This document shows, in pieces, positions 50,323 to 59,466 of a stretch of DNA of 64,000 nt (positions are counted from its first letter, which is position 1; every line of letters starts with the position of its first letter). Origin of the DNA: JBFWWP01 sp050246115 (GTDB taxonomy: Bacteria > Planctomycetota > UBA8108 > UBA1146 > JAJFFE01); assembly GCA_050246115.1 (NCBI GenBank), contig JBFWWP010000020.1:1-64000 (forward strand), read 5' to 3'. A program made the translations under genes and the position numbers. Under the pieces are notes generated by a model that ran no database searches, had not been told where the DNA came from, and saw only the letters and a list, made by a program, of their open reading frames with translations.

Positions 50323-51975
50323 TCAAGGGCAGAATGACGTCCGGCACGGAAGGTCCTCGCCGAGTGGAGCGGCGTCGCACTCGGGGAACGGCGGTTGGCC
50401 CGGGGGGCTTCCCATGAAGAACAGGTACTGCAGCAGACACACGGCGTCGGTCATGCTGACCGCGCCGTCGACGTCGAAGTCGTTCTGCGCCGCGCAAGGC
50501 GAGGTCTCCCCGCTGTACAGGTACTCGAGAATCGCCATGGCGTCGGCCATGTCCACCAGACCGCTCCGGTTCGCGTCGCCGCGCAGGTAGTGTCGCCGCG
50601 GGAGGTTCCCGGTGTGATAGAAACCTGCCTTATGGGCATCGTGGCCGATCATCCCCCACTCCACTCGTGGCACACCGGGGCCGGGGTTCTCGACATCCCA
50701 AGCGTGCAGATTCCCCTGGTGACCGACGATGACCTCTAAGTCGTTGTCCCCATCGAGGTCCGCAATCGCGAGGGTACGCGGGGGGAATTGGGACCATGAC
50801 GGAAACACTTTGGGCCAACCGGGGAGTTCGTTCATGGACAGGTCGAGGAGATGGATTTGCTCCAGGTTGCCAGCGACGTTTGTACTCCAGGCGGCGATCT
50901 CGGCGAGGCCATCACCGTTGAAGTCAGCGACCGCGACGGCCATATAGAACGCGTACTCGTCTGTGGACGATGTCTGTGCCATGATGCCCACGCCCAGCTT
51001 CCACACCGTGATCTCGAACCCAGCCGAAACGACCTCGAGGCTACCGTCCGAGTCCACGTCGGCTATCGCCAACGGTACATTGGGCGACGCATCTGCGAAA
51101 TAGGAACCGGCAAATGCGGTCCCGTCGCGATTCATGACGAAGACGTGCGCGAAGTTTCCGACGATTTCGGAAGTCAGGTCTCCGTCCAAGTCCGCAATAG
51201 CAGGATTCGCAGCGATCTCCGGGCCCCCCAACCCCGGCGGAAACGCCGGCCACCCGGGTCGCGTGGTCCCATCGCCGTTCAACACAAACACCGGACCGGG
51301 AACCCAGGTCCCTTGATATCCCGAGAAGCTCACGACGATCTCATTCGTACCATCGAACTCTAAGTCACCGACCGCGACGCCCACGATTCCGTAGATCGGC
51401 GAGAGTTCCTCGAACACTCGCGGAAAGCCTGGGTGGTACTGACCATCGCCGCCGTAAACGAACAAGATTCCGTGGAGTTGAGAGCCGTCGCCAACGAGAA
51501 TCTCCAAGTCGCCGTCGTTGTCGATGTCACCCAGACAAAGCTGACGGACGGCAGACCCGGGCGCGTCTACCTCCACGGGCCAGCCTGGCTTGAGCTGGCC
51601 ATCACAGGTCACCGCGTAGACCGTCTTGTCCGTCGACCGGCGCCCCTCGAACACCACGTCGAGTTCGCCGTCACCGTCGATGTCGCCCACCAGGGGGGGA
51701 AGGTATGCTCCCCCTATCTCCTGCGGCGACGTGGGAAGAACGAACGGCCAGCCGGGCAGGACGTTACCTTGTCCATCGACCGCGACGATGTTGCCACCCC
51801 TCGAGACCACGATGTCGGGGAGTCCGTTGCCCGAGAGATCGGCAACCAACAGCTTGTTGAAGGGCCCGGAGGTGGTCGCTAGCGGGAATCCCGTCTGGGG
51901 ATCCGACGCAAGGAGGCCGTGCACGGAGAGGCTGGCCGCTGAGACCGCGGCCAGCAGAGTCGCTCGAACGCTCAT
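50323..51975 (-). CDS. Exported FG-GAP/VCBS-repeat protein with dockerin-like C-terminus
   Basis: 550 aa. The ATG at 51975 gives a signal peptide ('LLAAVSAASLSVHGLLASD') and overlaps the upstream stop as ATGA. Residues 35-460 contain at least seven FG-GAP/VCBS blades with Ca-binding loops such as 'GDIDGDGELDVVF', 'DIDNDGDLEILVGD' and 'ADLDGDNDLEVIVG', predicting a seven-bladed integrin-like propeller outside the cytoplasm. The end carries two EF-hand-like dockerin repeats ('RGDANRSGLVDMADAMAIL', 'DFDVDGAVSMTDAVCLLQYL') and a Cys-rich tail, the layout typical of planctomycete surface proteins. Confidence 0.88.
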   Translation of the reverse strand: MSVRATLLAAVSAASLSVHGLLASDPQTGFPLATTSGPFNKLLVADLSGNGLPDIVVSRGGNIVAVDGQGNVLPGWPFVLPTSPQEIGGAYLPPLVGDIDGDGELDVVFEGRRSTDKTVYAVTCDGQLKPGWPVEVDAPGSAVRQLCLGDIDNDGDLEILVGDGSQLHGILFVYGGDGQYHPGFPRVFEELSPIYGIVGVAVGDLEFDGTNEIVVSFSGYQGTWVPGPVFVLNGDGTTRPGWPAFPPGLGGPEIAANPAIADLDGDLTSEIVGNFAHVFVMNRDGTAFAGSYFADASPNVPLAIADVDSDGSLEVVSAGFEITVWKLGVGIMAQTSSTDEYAFYMAVAVADFNGDGLAEIAAWSTNVAGNLEQIHLLDLSMNELPGWPKVFPSWSQFPPRTLAIADLDGDNDLEVIVGHQGNLHAWDVENPGPGVPRVEWGMIGHDAHKAGFYHTGNLPRRHYLRGDANRSGLVDMADAMAILEYLYSGETSPCAAQNDFDVDGAVSMTDAVCLLQYLFFMGSPPGQPPFPECDAAPLGEDLPCRTSFCP

Positions 51976-52814
51976 GGGCACCCCGCCCCGGCGGCCACAC
52001 AGTCGAGCGCGTCCGCGGTTGGATCGAATCCACAAATCGTCGGTCCAGGGGCTGGAGGCGGTGAGCCCGGCGGAGAACCGAACAGAAAACCGAGCAGGTA
52101 CACCGAGTCCGCGATGTTGATGTCGCCAAGGTCGTTCGTGTCGGCAGCGTCGCGACACAGGAACGTGCATGGCGGAGCCGGTGGGACGGGAGGAAACAAC
52201 ACGCAGAGAATGAACACCACGTCCGCAACGTTGACGGCTGCGTCCAGATTCGCATCGCCTCTCTTGAAGTCACCGTCAAGCCGCTCGTCCGCGCCGCGGT
52301 CTACAACGCCCGATTGGACCCGCGGCTCTCGGTCGACGTCCAAGTCGAAAGGCGCAAACACTGCCCAGCCGGGGGCCGGATTCTGGCCGGTGTTCGCAGC
52401 GGTCGAGCTTGCCCCGAGGTGTGGGTTGTCGTCAGGAGGCACAGGATAGAAGATGCTCGCGGTTGGGGGGTTCGGATTGTTCGTGGCCACCCCACCGAAC
52501 AGGTCGAGGCTAAGGGGACACCCTCCGGGAAATTCGTCCTTGGCGTGCGAGTACTGAAGAGGTGTCGTCACTGGACCCGTCCCGGTGCAGCAGGCCAGCC
52601 ACTCCGTGAACGAAAGTGCAAACGGGCTGAGATTGTTCGACACTACGTTGTTGGTGGCGCGCCACTGCACATAGCCGGACGCCTCAGAGTGAAACGCGCC
52701 CACTATGTGACTGCGCGTATGTGTGTGACTGCGCGATTCGATCGCCTTCGGCTCTGTGAGCTTAGCGACCTCAAAGCCGACTTCGCAAGCTCCGTCTCTT
52801 GGAATCCGTTTCAT
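51972..52814 (-). CDS. Dockerin-like protein, apparently truncated at the N-terminus
   Basis: 280 aa. Residues 90-180 end with 'FDLDVDREPRVQSGVVDRGA', the closing motif of choice-of-anchor-Q beta-helix proteins, and residues 182-280 are two dockerin-like repeats ('KRGDANLDAAVNVADVVFIL', 'DINIADSVYLLGFLFGSPP'). The first 50 residues lack a signal peptide and look unrelated, so the parental gene has probably lost its 5' part, or export depends on something not visible. It overlaps the FG-GAP gene and may be its upstream partner. Confidence 0.6.
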   Translation of the reverse strand: MKRIPRDGACEVGFEVAKLTEPKAIESRSHTHTRSHIVGAFHSEASGYVQWRATNNVVSNNLSPFALSFTEWLACCTGTGPVTTPLQYSHAKDEFPGGCPLSLDLFGGVATNNPNPPTASIFYPVPPDDNPHLGASSTAANTGQNPAPGWAVFAPFDLDVDREPRVQSGVVDRGADERLDGDFKRGDANLDAAVNVADVVFILCVLFPPVPPAPPCTFLCRDAADTNDLGDINIADSVYLLGFLFGSPPGSPPPAPGPTICGFDPTADALDCVAAGAGCP

Positions 52815-53291
52815 GCGCCGGAAGTGGATCCACGACCACCGCTTGGGTCGGAAGGCGACAAAGGCCCCCCGGCCCGAGAGTCATCTCGACGACCTAACCT
52901 ACAGTAGCGGCCACGGCCCGCACCCTCGCAAGCCGACTCGAGTTGGAGCGACACTCAACAAGCTCACCCCGTTGGACGGGCGCGTTGCACGTCCACATCG
53001 CCCATGAGACGCACTGGATGTTTGCACGGACGGACTTCTCCGAGCGGATCCAACTCGGTATCAGCAGCGAGGCGATCGAGCGCCTTCGGCGGGTCGTCGC
53101 GAGCCCGGGGACCGAACGCTAAGGCGCCAGCGAGGTTCGAGCCGAGGAATGCCACGGCCCGATCGGGCACTCGCGGAGAGTTTTCCGGATCACCCGCTTG
53201 TTCGGACCCAATGTCGACGAGGCCGAGATCCCGGTCCCCGATCAGCCCGGTCTCCAATCAGCCCGGTCTCCCCGATTAGCCCGTCTCTCCG
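52815..53291. other. Intergenic region with tandem repeats
   Basis: About 477 bases between the SEC-C gene and the truncated dockerin gene, both on the minus strand. No credible gene. The end next to the SEC-C stop holds 16-bp repeats. Confidence 0.5.
53242..53290. repeat. 16-bp tandem repeats beyond the SEC-C gene stop
   Basis: ATCAGCCCGGTCTCCA (53242-53257) and ATCAGCCCGGTCTCCC (53258-53273), followed by a degraded third unit containing ATTAGCCCGTCTCTCC that reaches the stop codon. Confidence 0.85.
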
Positions 53292-54188
53292 TCAGCTCGC
53301 AGCCTGGCAGCACTTCTTGAACTTCTTGCCGCTGCCACACGAGCAGGGGTCGTTGCGACCGGGTGCGCGGCCGGGCTTCGCGGCAACGCGCATACCGTTC
53401 GCTGACGCCGAGGGCTGCGCGGCAACCGGGCCGCTATAGTGCCTTTGCCGCGACGCACGATAGATGCGGCGAATCACTTCGTGACGACGCGCTGCCTCCT
53501 CGAAGAACTCCGGGACCTGCGCCTCGACCGCAGCGACGACTTGGTTGGCCTCCCGCGAAATCGGATCGTGTTGTGTGTCGAACCAACGGCGTGCCTCATA
53601 GTCGGCGCACAGGCTCAACATCACGTCGCCAGTGGCGGTGTCGACGAGTCCGACCCTCACCTCGGTACAAGCGCACCCGATCAAACCGCAATAGTGCTCG
53701 ATTACGATCAGGGACTTGCTTTCGAAGTCTACCGACGCCGCCATCGCGAACGGAAACACCGAGTAGTAGTCGATCGTCTCGCGCGTCTGTTCCATCTGCT
53801 CGAACGGAAAGCGAATGAACGTCTGGTCCGGGTCGACCTCCGCAATTGCGACGCGTTTCGCCCCCAGAAACCGAGACCGCAACGAGTTCCACTGATCGGC
53901 ACTGAGAGCTCCAGCAAACCACTCCCCAAACTCCGCTCGCCGCGCCGCGTGCTTCTCATCCGCCTCGCGGGCCACGTAAGACATCTCGAAGGGATCCACC
54001 TGAATCCCGATCCCCGACGCCGTCCGCAACCGTTCGCTCGCCGCAGATGATGCCGACTGCACGAGTATGCTTATCGTCGTGCACTCACAGATCGCGCTCG
54101 CACACGCGCTCAATTCGCACAGATACTCCTCGGGGCCGTCGTCGGTCGAGATCACGAACGGCACCTTCGGGCGTGCACTCGAGTCCAA
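53292..54188 (-). CDS. SEC-C zinc-binding motif protein of unknown function
   Basis: 298 aa, TTG start supported by AGGGAG 6 nt upstream. The C-terminus 'GRNDPCSCGSGKKFKKCC' is a textbook SEC-C zinc motif as found at the end of SecA. The rest contains a Cys cluster ('HYCGLIGCACTEVRVGLVDT') typical of SEC-C proteins that process unknown substrates. It is cytosolic. There is no SecA helicase, so this is not a SecA fragment. Confidence 0.8.
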   Translation of the reverse strand: MDSSARPKVPFVISTDDGPEEYLCELSACASAICECTTISILVQSASSAASERLRTASGIGIQVDPFEMSYVAREADEKHAARRAEFGEWFAGALSADQWNSLRSRFLGAKRVAIAEVDPDQTFIRFPFEQMEQTRETIDYYSVFPFAMAASVDFESKSLIVIEHYCGLIGCACTEVRVGLVDTATGDVMLSLCADYEARRWFDTQHDPISREANQVVAAVEAQVPEFFEEAARRHEVIRRIYRASRQRHYSGPVAAQPSASANGMRVAAKPGRAPGRNDPCSCGSGKKFKKCCQAAS

Positions 54189-54564
54189 GAGTCTCCCTCG
54201 ATTCGGTCAAATTGGAGGCCTCACCCAGAGGACGCTGTCGGTGGGCGCGGCGCCCATGACATCGTCTTCGTTCCTGCGTTGCCGATCCGGACGCCGCCCG
54301 TCGTGCAGGTGAGGCGTGGTCTCGATTCGACCCGCGGCGACTGGATCGGTTATAAAGGATCCAACCTTCGCGGCCCATACCGGAAGGCGTCCGACATCCG
54401 CTCGTGGCGGTTCGTATCCCGTCGACGGAAGCCTCTGCGTAGAATCCCGGACCGCAGATCCCCGCCTGGCCGCGAAGCTGCCCAGCCGGCTTCCTGGGAC
54501 GTTCACGGGCGGATCGGCGGCCAGCGCGGACCCGGACTCGGACTTGGACTTCGGAAGGGGTGAG
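54189..54564. other. Divergent intergenic region
   Basis: 376 bases between the SEC-C gene and a plus-strand orphan. A TATAAA at 54351-54356 is a good -10 candidate for the plus strand but has no matching -35 at 16-18 nt. No gene seen. Confidence 0.45.
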
Positions 54565-54819
54565 ATGGCGGAGCCTATCGATCCGTTGATTCTTGATCTC
54601 CTCGAGTGGATCGGACCGTCGCGGCGCGCCTACTCCGAGGTCATGGAGGCATGGCGCACGTCGTGTCCGCGGCTATCGGTGTGGGAGCAAGCCAGTGCGC
54701 GTGGGTTTCTCGAGCGACACCACGAGCCGCCCGCGGCGCCCACGGTGTCGGTCACCGAGGTCGGGCGAGCGTTCGTTCGAGACCATCGCCCACCCGGGTT
54801 CGATGGCGAGGAAGGGTAG
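54565..54819 (+). CDS. Small conserved hypothetical protein, winged-helix-like
   Basis: 84 aa. The ATG at 54565 has GGAAGGGG 5 nt upstream; the longer frame from 54316 is not supported. 'DLLEWIGPSRRAYSEVMEAW' followed by 'RTSCPRLSVWEQA' is a pattern I recall from a widespread family of small uncharacterised proteins, ending with 'VSVTEVGRAFVRDHRP', like a winged-helix end. Function unknown. Confidence 0.65.
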   Translation: MAEPIDPLILDLLEWIGPSRRAYSEVMEAWRTSCPRLSVWEQASARGFLERHHEPPAAPTVSVTEVGRAFVRDHRPPGFDGEEG

Positions 54820-54883
54820 GCAGCTCATGAGAGTTCGAACCTTCGAGGGATGAGGCCAACAGGCCAACCGAAGGAGCAGCAGT

Positions 54884-55075
54884 ATGACGTCGACCTCCGC
54901 GATGGTGAACCGCGCGCTTCGGGTGAGCGTCACTCCGGTGCTTCGCGAGGCCGGGTTTACGAAGATCGACGCCCGCAACGGCTGGCGCTGGCTCGACAAA
55001 GTCGTTTGGGTGTTCAACGTTCGTAGCGTGAGGGGGCTGCCTTGGCCAGCTGCACGCTCCCAACGGCCGAGCTGA
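54884..55075 (+). pseudogene. Truncated DUF4304-like gene fragment
   Basis: 63 codons with a good ribosome site (AAGGAG, 8 nt). 'VTPVLREAGFTKIDARNGWR' followed by 'WVFNVRSV' resembles the N-terminus of DUF4304-type proteins of about 150-200 aa. After residue 48 the sequence becomes unrelated and stops, so the gene is broken or the downstream part was replaced. Confidence 0.45.
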
Positions 55076-55177
55076 CGTCGAGTCTCGCGCAAAGAGCGTC
55101 GGCTTCGTCAGCACAACAGCGTGGCTACCGAAGCGGTGTGTCCGCTGATCGTCGCTCTCAGAAGCCTCGGGAGGACT

Positions 55178-56596
55178 TTAGTCGCTGGGGTCGTCGAGCA
55201 GGTCTTGGAAGTCGATACCGCGTTCGCGTTCGAGGCGCTTCTCCATCGCGAAGGCGTAGCGTTCGGTGACGTACCTTCGGTAGAGGTCTTCGTAGCAGCT
55301 GACTTCGAGAACGGGGCGAAGGTTGTGAATGCGGTCGAGGAGGAAGCGCTGTTCGGCGGACCCCAGGTAGGACAGGGCGTGGGTGAAGAGGTTGCCAAGA
55401 GCGCAGAGAAGGAGCGCCGGGTTGTTGATCAGATGAACTCGAGAGACGAGGTCCTCGAACCCAACGCGAAGGGCGTCGTCGTCCACGAGCAGAATGTAGG
55501 TCTCGAGCAGAAGCAGTCGAGAGCGTGCCTCCATGCAGTTTCGCTCTTGCGCTTCGTCGAGTAGCTTGCGGATGAAGATCAGCGCCGAGCGGTGATCGCC
55601 TTCGTAGAGGCAGAAGTGAACCTGCGCGATCTTGGCGTCGAGCGCGCCGGGGTAGTGCGGGGGGTCACAGGCTTCGAAGGAGGTCTGCGCCTGTTGGATC
55701 AGTCCGAGGCCGGCATCGAAGCGCCCCTCCTGCACGTGCAGCTCACCCTCGTACAGTTGCGCGTAGGCGGACTGGATGGCGAACCGGTCGCGCTCGCGGC
55801 TCAGAAACGGCCTCGCCTCGGTGAGTTCCTTCCACGCAAGCTGGGTTTGCTTGAGATCAATCGCACACTTGCAAGCGTTCAGGTGCGATCGCACCAAGAA
55901 GTGAGTGTCTGCGATCGCCTCGGCGCGCGCACGCGAGTCGGGATTCGCGTTGACCTTCAGTGCTTCCTGGTACTGCCCGCTCGCCCAGTAGAGGTTCGCG
56001 ACCTGCAGCGTAAGGCTGAGTTCCAGGGAGAAGCCCGAAGCGGCACTTCGGCACAGACCCTGATGGAGGTAGCGTGCAGCCTGCTCGAAGTGGCCTAGTC
56101 GTCGAAACACAAGACCTAGGTTTCTCAACGTGAGACACTGAACGAACTGCCGCAATGTCGGCGACCCGGGAGCATGCTCTGAGGCCTCCATGCATTCTGC
56201 AAGCAAAGGAACTGCTTCCGTACCGCGACCCGCAAGCGCCAATGAGTAGCCGATGGCGGAACGGAGGAGAACCACTCCCAAGTCTGGTTCACCGTCGAGC
56301 CAACGCTCCAGCGCGCGCAGGTCGTTCAGCCGTGGATCGCCGCTCCAACGGAGGTAGGAAAACAGAAGCAGCGCATAGAGGTCCGGCACTCGGGATCGAA
56401 AGTCGCGCAGTGCCGCGCCTACTGCATCGACGGAGTCGTGCCTGAGAACAATGTCGATCTGCGTGAACAATTCAGAGGCAGAGTCATCCCGGTGGGAGCC
56501 GTGGCGGTGGAGTGCATCTCGGGCGCACTCCAGACTCGCAGACGCGAAGAAAGCCTGGAACAACCAAGCTCGATCGGGGTCCGCTGGATTGACCAT
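55178..56596 (-). CDS. TPR-repeat protein of unknown function
   Basis: 472 aa, cytosolic, with GGAGG 5 nt before the ATG. Helix pairs with TPR spacing include 'LGLVFRRLGHFEQAARYLHQ', 'LYWASGQYQEALKVN' and 'LYEGELHVQEGRFDAGLGLI', giving a superhelical scaffold like those of MalT or transcription-activator TPRs. No DNA-binding domain. It lies 21 nt downstream of the secreted-protein gene, so the two form an operon. Confidence 0.75.
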   Translation of the reverse strand: MVNPADPDRAWLFQAFFASASLECARDALHRHGSHRDDSASELFTQIDIVLRHDSVDAVGAALRDFRSRVPDLYALLLFSYLRWSGDPRLNDLRALERWLDGEPDLGVVLLRSAIGYSLALAGRGTEAVPLLAECMEASEHAPGSPTLRQFVQCLTLRNLGLVFRRLGHFEQAARYLHQGLCRSAASGFSLELSLTLQVANLYWASGQYQEALKVNANPDSRARAEAIADTHFLVRSHLNACKCAIDLKQTQLAWKELTEARPFLSRERDRFAIQSAYAQLYEGELHVQEGRFDAGLGLIQQAQTSFEACDPPHYPGALDAKIAQVHFCLYEGDHRSALIFIRKLLDEAQERNCMEARSRLLLLETYILLVDDDALRVGFEDLVSRVHLINNPALLLCALGNLFTHALSYLGSAEQRFLLDRIHNLRPVLEVSCYEDLYRRYVTERYAFAMEKRLERERGIDFQDLLDDPSD

Positions 56597-56617
56597 GCTT
56601 GCCTCCTTCCCTCCGCG

Positions 56618-57262
56618 CTACTCGACTGCCACGTTGGAAAGCACACCCGCGGTGCAGTCGGCGCCGATGACGACCTTCGGAGTTCCTTCGCCTCCGAAGA
56701 ACAGCTCCAGTCGATAATGGGTGACTCGTTGCGTTCCCGATGAGCGCACTACTCGAAGCCCCGTGAGCTTGCGCATAGACATCTCCGCCGCACACGGTTG
56801 AGCGATCGCGGCTGGCGGGTGCGACAGAACGGTTGCAATCATCTCGAGCCCCACCGAGTCAGGCACCACGTGCCCCTTCACGTGAACCGCGGCAGAAGCG
56901 TTGGCTCGGACATAAGTGGTCGCTGCGAGTCCGGAGCCGCTGGGTTGAAAGTGGACCCACGACCAAGTGAGAGCGCCGACCGACAAACTACCGAAGTAGA
57001 TCTTGTCGCCCGCGGGAGACTCGAAGAAGAGATTGAACGAAAGCTGGTCTACAACTCCACCAGCGGCCAGTAGCGGGTCAATCTGTGTACGAAGCTCGGG
57101 GCTGGACAAGGAGGCACTCAGAGCATCGAGATCGGCAAAATCCCGAGCAAGCACCGCCCCGACGACATCCCCCCCATCGGTCTGTGCCCAGCCCACGTCG
57201 CGCAGCACGCCCAGTGCCGCGAGCGTGAGTAACACGGCCACCAGTTTCCGAGAAGTCGACAT
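56618..57262 (-). CDS. Secreted protein of unknown function
   Basis: 214 aa from the ATG at 57262, preceded by GGAGGAGG at 5 nt. A signal peptide ends near 'LRDVGWAQTD'. The mature part is beta-rich with 'TTYVRANASAAVHVKGHVV' and two Cys (in 'QPCAAEM' and 'GADCTAG') that could pair. I do not recognise a family. It heads the two-gene unit with the TPR protein. Confidence 0.7.
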   Translation of the reverse strand: MSTSRKLVAVLLTLAALGVLRDVGWAQTDGGDVVGAVLARDFADLDALSASLSSPELRTQIDPLLAAGGVVDQLSFNLFFESPAGDKIYFGSLSVGALTWSWVHFQPSGSGLAATTYVRANASAAVHVKGHVVPDSVGLEMIATVLSHPPAAIAQPCAAEMSMRKLTGLRVVRSSGTQRVTHYRLELFFGGEGTPKVVIGADCTAGVLSNVAVE

Positions 57263-57730
57263 GATTGCCTCCTCCGGTCTCTGCGGCGGGTACTCGACCA
57301 TTCACGAAGGGATCCGGCCCTTACGGATCCAGGAACATGAAGCTAGGGCGCGGCGGACCACGCATCAAGCTTCCTGCAAGAAATGAGTACCGCGCCATCC
57401 CCCGGCGACCCCATTCGGGGGTCGCTCGTCCGCATCCGGACACCCGGTCCGGTCCCCGCGGACTCCTTGACCACGGCCGGGGATTGTAGTCGCACGCGAG
57501 GGTCTCCGGAAGAGGGGCCGGGGCCGCAGAACCGCTGGCGTCGCGGGGATCGGGTTCCGACCGGGACAGCGCGCCATCCAGGCCAGGAGGCTGTCGGGAG
57601 GTGACCGCCCTTCTCGGTCTGTACACGAACCGACGATCGCTTCACCCGAGGACGCTCGCCTTCGGCGCTGCTCTCTTCTGGAGGCGCCGAGCGCGAACTC
57701 GAGTTGCTTGTCAATGAGCTTGCCTTGGGC
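57263..57730. other. Intergenic region upstream of the secreted-protein gene
   Basis: 468 bases between comM and the secreted-protein gene, both minus strand. Open frames here lack ribosome sites and families. A weak 6-bp hairpin (CGGCGC/GCGCCG) near 57663-57689 follows comM; no T run. Confidence 0.45.
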
Positions 57731-59260
57731 CTAGTCGACCAGCATGCCACCGCGCGGGGAGTGGAGGTCGAATGCATCGAGCACATGACGCTCTTCGATG
57801 GTGCGGTGAGTTTCGGTGTCGGCAATGGTCCGCGCCAACCGCAGTACCCGCGTGATCGCGCGGGTCGATAGATCGAGTTCGTCCACCGTGGCCGCGAGCA
57901 GCTTGCTCGCCGGGACCGCCAGCGGAGCCCAAACCTCGCGGTCAGACCAGGGCAGAAAGCGGCTCGGCGCACGGCGCTCGGCTCGGCGAAACTCGGTCGC
58001 GACTTGAACGATCTGTCGCAGGGCTGCTGTACTGAGTGGCTCGCGCCCCGCCTTCGGTCCACTGGCCAAGAGTTCGGCGCCGGTCGCCGATTGGATCTCG
58101 AGACGCAGGTCGATGCGATCGAGCAGGGGGCCGGAGATGCGTTCCTGATAACGTCGAACTTTGTCCGGCGAGCAGTGACAAGGCTTGCGCGCACTCCGAT
58201 GGTTCCCACAGGGACACGGGTTCATGGCCGCCACCAGCAGGAAGGTCGCCGGGAAGGTGAGCGTGGACCGCGCTCGCGCGATGGTGATCGCGCCTTCCTC
58301 GACCGGCTCCCGCAATGCCTCGAGGGAGCGGCGCGGAAACTCCGGGAGCTCATCGAGGAACAGGACACCGCGGTGAGCGAGTGTGATCTCGCCCGGCCGT
58401 GGAATCGGACCGCCCCCCACGAGTCCCGCCCACGACACCGTGTGATGGGGAGCGCGGAATGGACGACTCCGAACCAGCCCCGCACCGCGCTTCGCCCCCG
58501 CCGCCGACTGAATCTGAGTCACCTCGAGCACTTCTGCTGGGGTGAGGGGCGCGAGCAGGTTCGGCAGACGTCGCGCGAGCAGCGTCTTGCCGGCACCCGG
58601 CGGCCCGATCAGCAGCACGTTGTGACGCCCGGCGGCCGCGAGGGCGAGCGCGCGCTTTGCCCGCTCCTGACCGACCACCTCTGCGAAGTCGACCTGCGGC
58701 CCAGTCTCGACCGGGTCCTCGACGGGTACGTTCGTGACCGCGGGCGCTTGCCCCGCGAGAACCGCCGCCGCGTGGCGTAAGTTTCGAACGCCCAAGCAAG
58801 AGATCCGCGGCACCACCTGCGCCTCGGCGAGCACGGCCTCGGGCAACAACACCCGTTCGACCCCTTCCGCTCGCAACGCCATGACCGTGCCGAGGGTCCC
58901 GAGGCCAGGGCGGATGCTGCTATCGAGCGACAACTCGCCGAGCACGCCCCAGATGCCGGGATCACGGGCGCGAACCTGACCGCTCGCCATGAGGATCCCG
59001 AGCGCAATCGGTAAGTCGAATGCCGGCCCTTCCTTCTCCCACCCGGCCGGTGCGAGGTTGACCGTGATGCGATGTCGGTCGGGAAAGGCGAAGCCGGCGT
59101 TGCCGATCGCGGCGCGAATGCGTTCGCGGCTGTCCCGAATGCCTTTTCCCGGCAACCCGCTGATGACGAACGTGTAGATTCCCGGGGTCAAGTCGACCTC
59201 GATCTCGACGGCACGGCCGCCGATTCCGAAGACATCGCCAGAGACCATGCGTACGACCAA
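57731..59260 (-). CDS. comM: ComM/YifB-family Mg-chelatase-like AAA ATPase
   Basis: 509 aa, standard length. The TTG at 59260 aligns best with the usual family start ('MVVRMVSGDVFGIGGRAVEI'); an ATG lies at 59248. ComM is a branch-migration helicase used in natural transformation. An N-terminal Lon-substrate-like domain precedes Walker A 'GPPGAGKT', Walker B 'LFLDELPEF', the 'MNPCPCG' Cys motif and sensor 'GPLLDRIDLRLEI'. Paired with type IV pilus genes elsewhere in the window it hints at competence. Confidence 0.93.
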   Translation of the reverse strand: MVVRMVSGDVFGIGGRAVEIEVDLTPGIYTFVISGLPGKGIRDSRERIRAAIGNAGFAFPDRHRITVNLAPAGWEKEGPAFDLPIALGILMASGQVRARDPGIWGVLGELSLDSSIRPGLGTLGTVMALRAEGVERVLLPEAVLAEAQVVPRISCLGVRNLRHAAAVLAGQAPAVTNVPVEDPVETGPQVDFAEVVGQERAKRALALAAAGRHNVLLIGPPGAGKTLLARRLPNLLAPLTPAEVLEVTQIQSAAGAKRGAGLVRSRPFRAPHHTVSWAGLVGGGPIPRPGEITLAHRGVLFLDELPEFPRRSLEALREPVEEGAITIARARSTLTFPATFLLVAAMNPCPCGNHRSARKPCHCSPDKVRRYQERISGPLLDRIDLRLEIQSATGAELLASGPKAGREPLSTAALRQIVQVATEFRRAERRAPSRFLPWSDREVWAPLAVPASKLLAATVDELDLSTRAITRVLRLARTIADTETHRTIEERHVLDAFDLHSPRGGMLVD

Positions 59261-59380
59261 GGGGGTGTCCCCTCTCCGAGCGCGGAGAAGCGACGTTCGT
59301 CAGGCAGGTCCGAGTACCTTACCCGAGCCGGGCGCCCGAGAGCGATCGGAAATGAGCCACGCGCCGTGAACCGAGGCGTC

Positions 59381-59410
59381 CTGGCAGCTCTGCGGGAGCG
59401 GTGTTATGAT
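59381..59410 (+). promoter_or_regulatory. Extended -10 promoter of the S41 protease gene
   Basis: CTGGCA (59381-59386), 18-nt spacer and TGT-TATGAT, with the -10 at 59405-59410; the TGn extension compensates the weak -35. The ATG lies 57 nt downstream. Confidence 0.45.
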
Positions 59411-59466
59411 CCGACGACTGGCGCCTTTGGGCGTCACCCCACGGACCTGTTGGAGGAGCCGACCCC

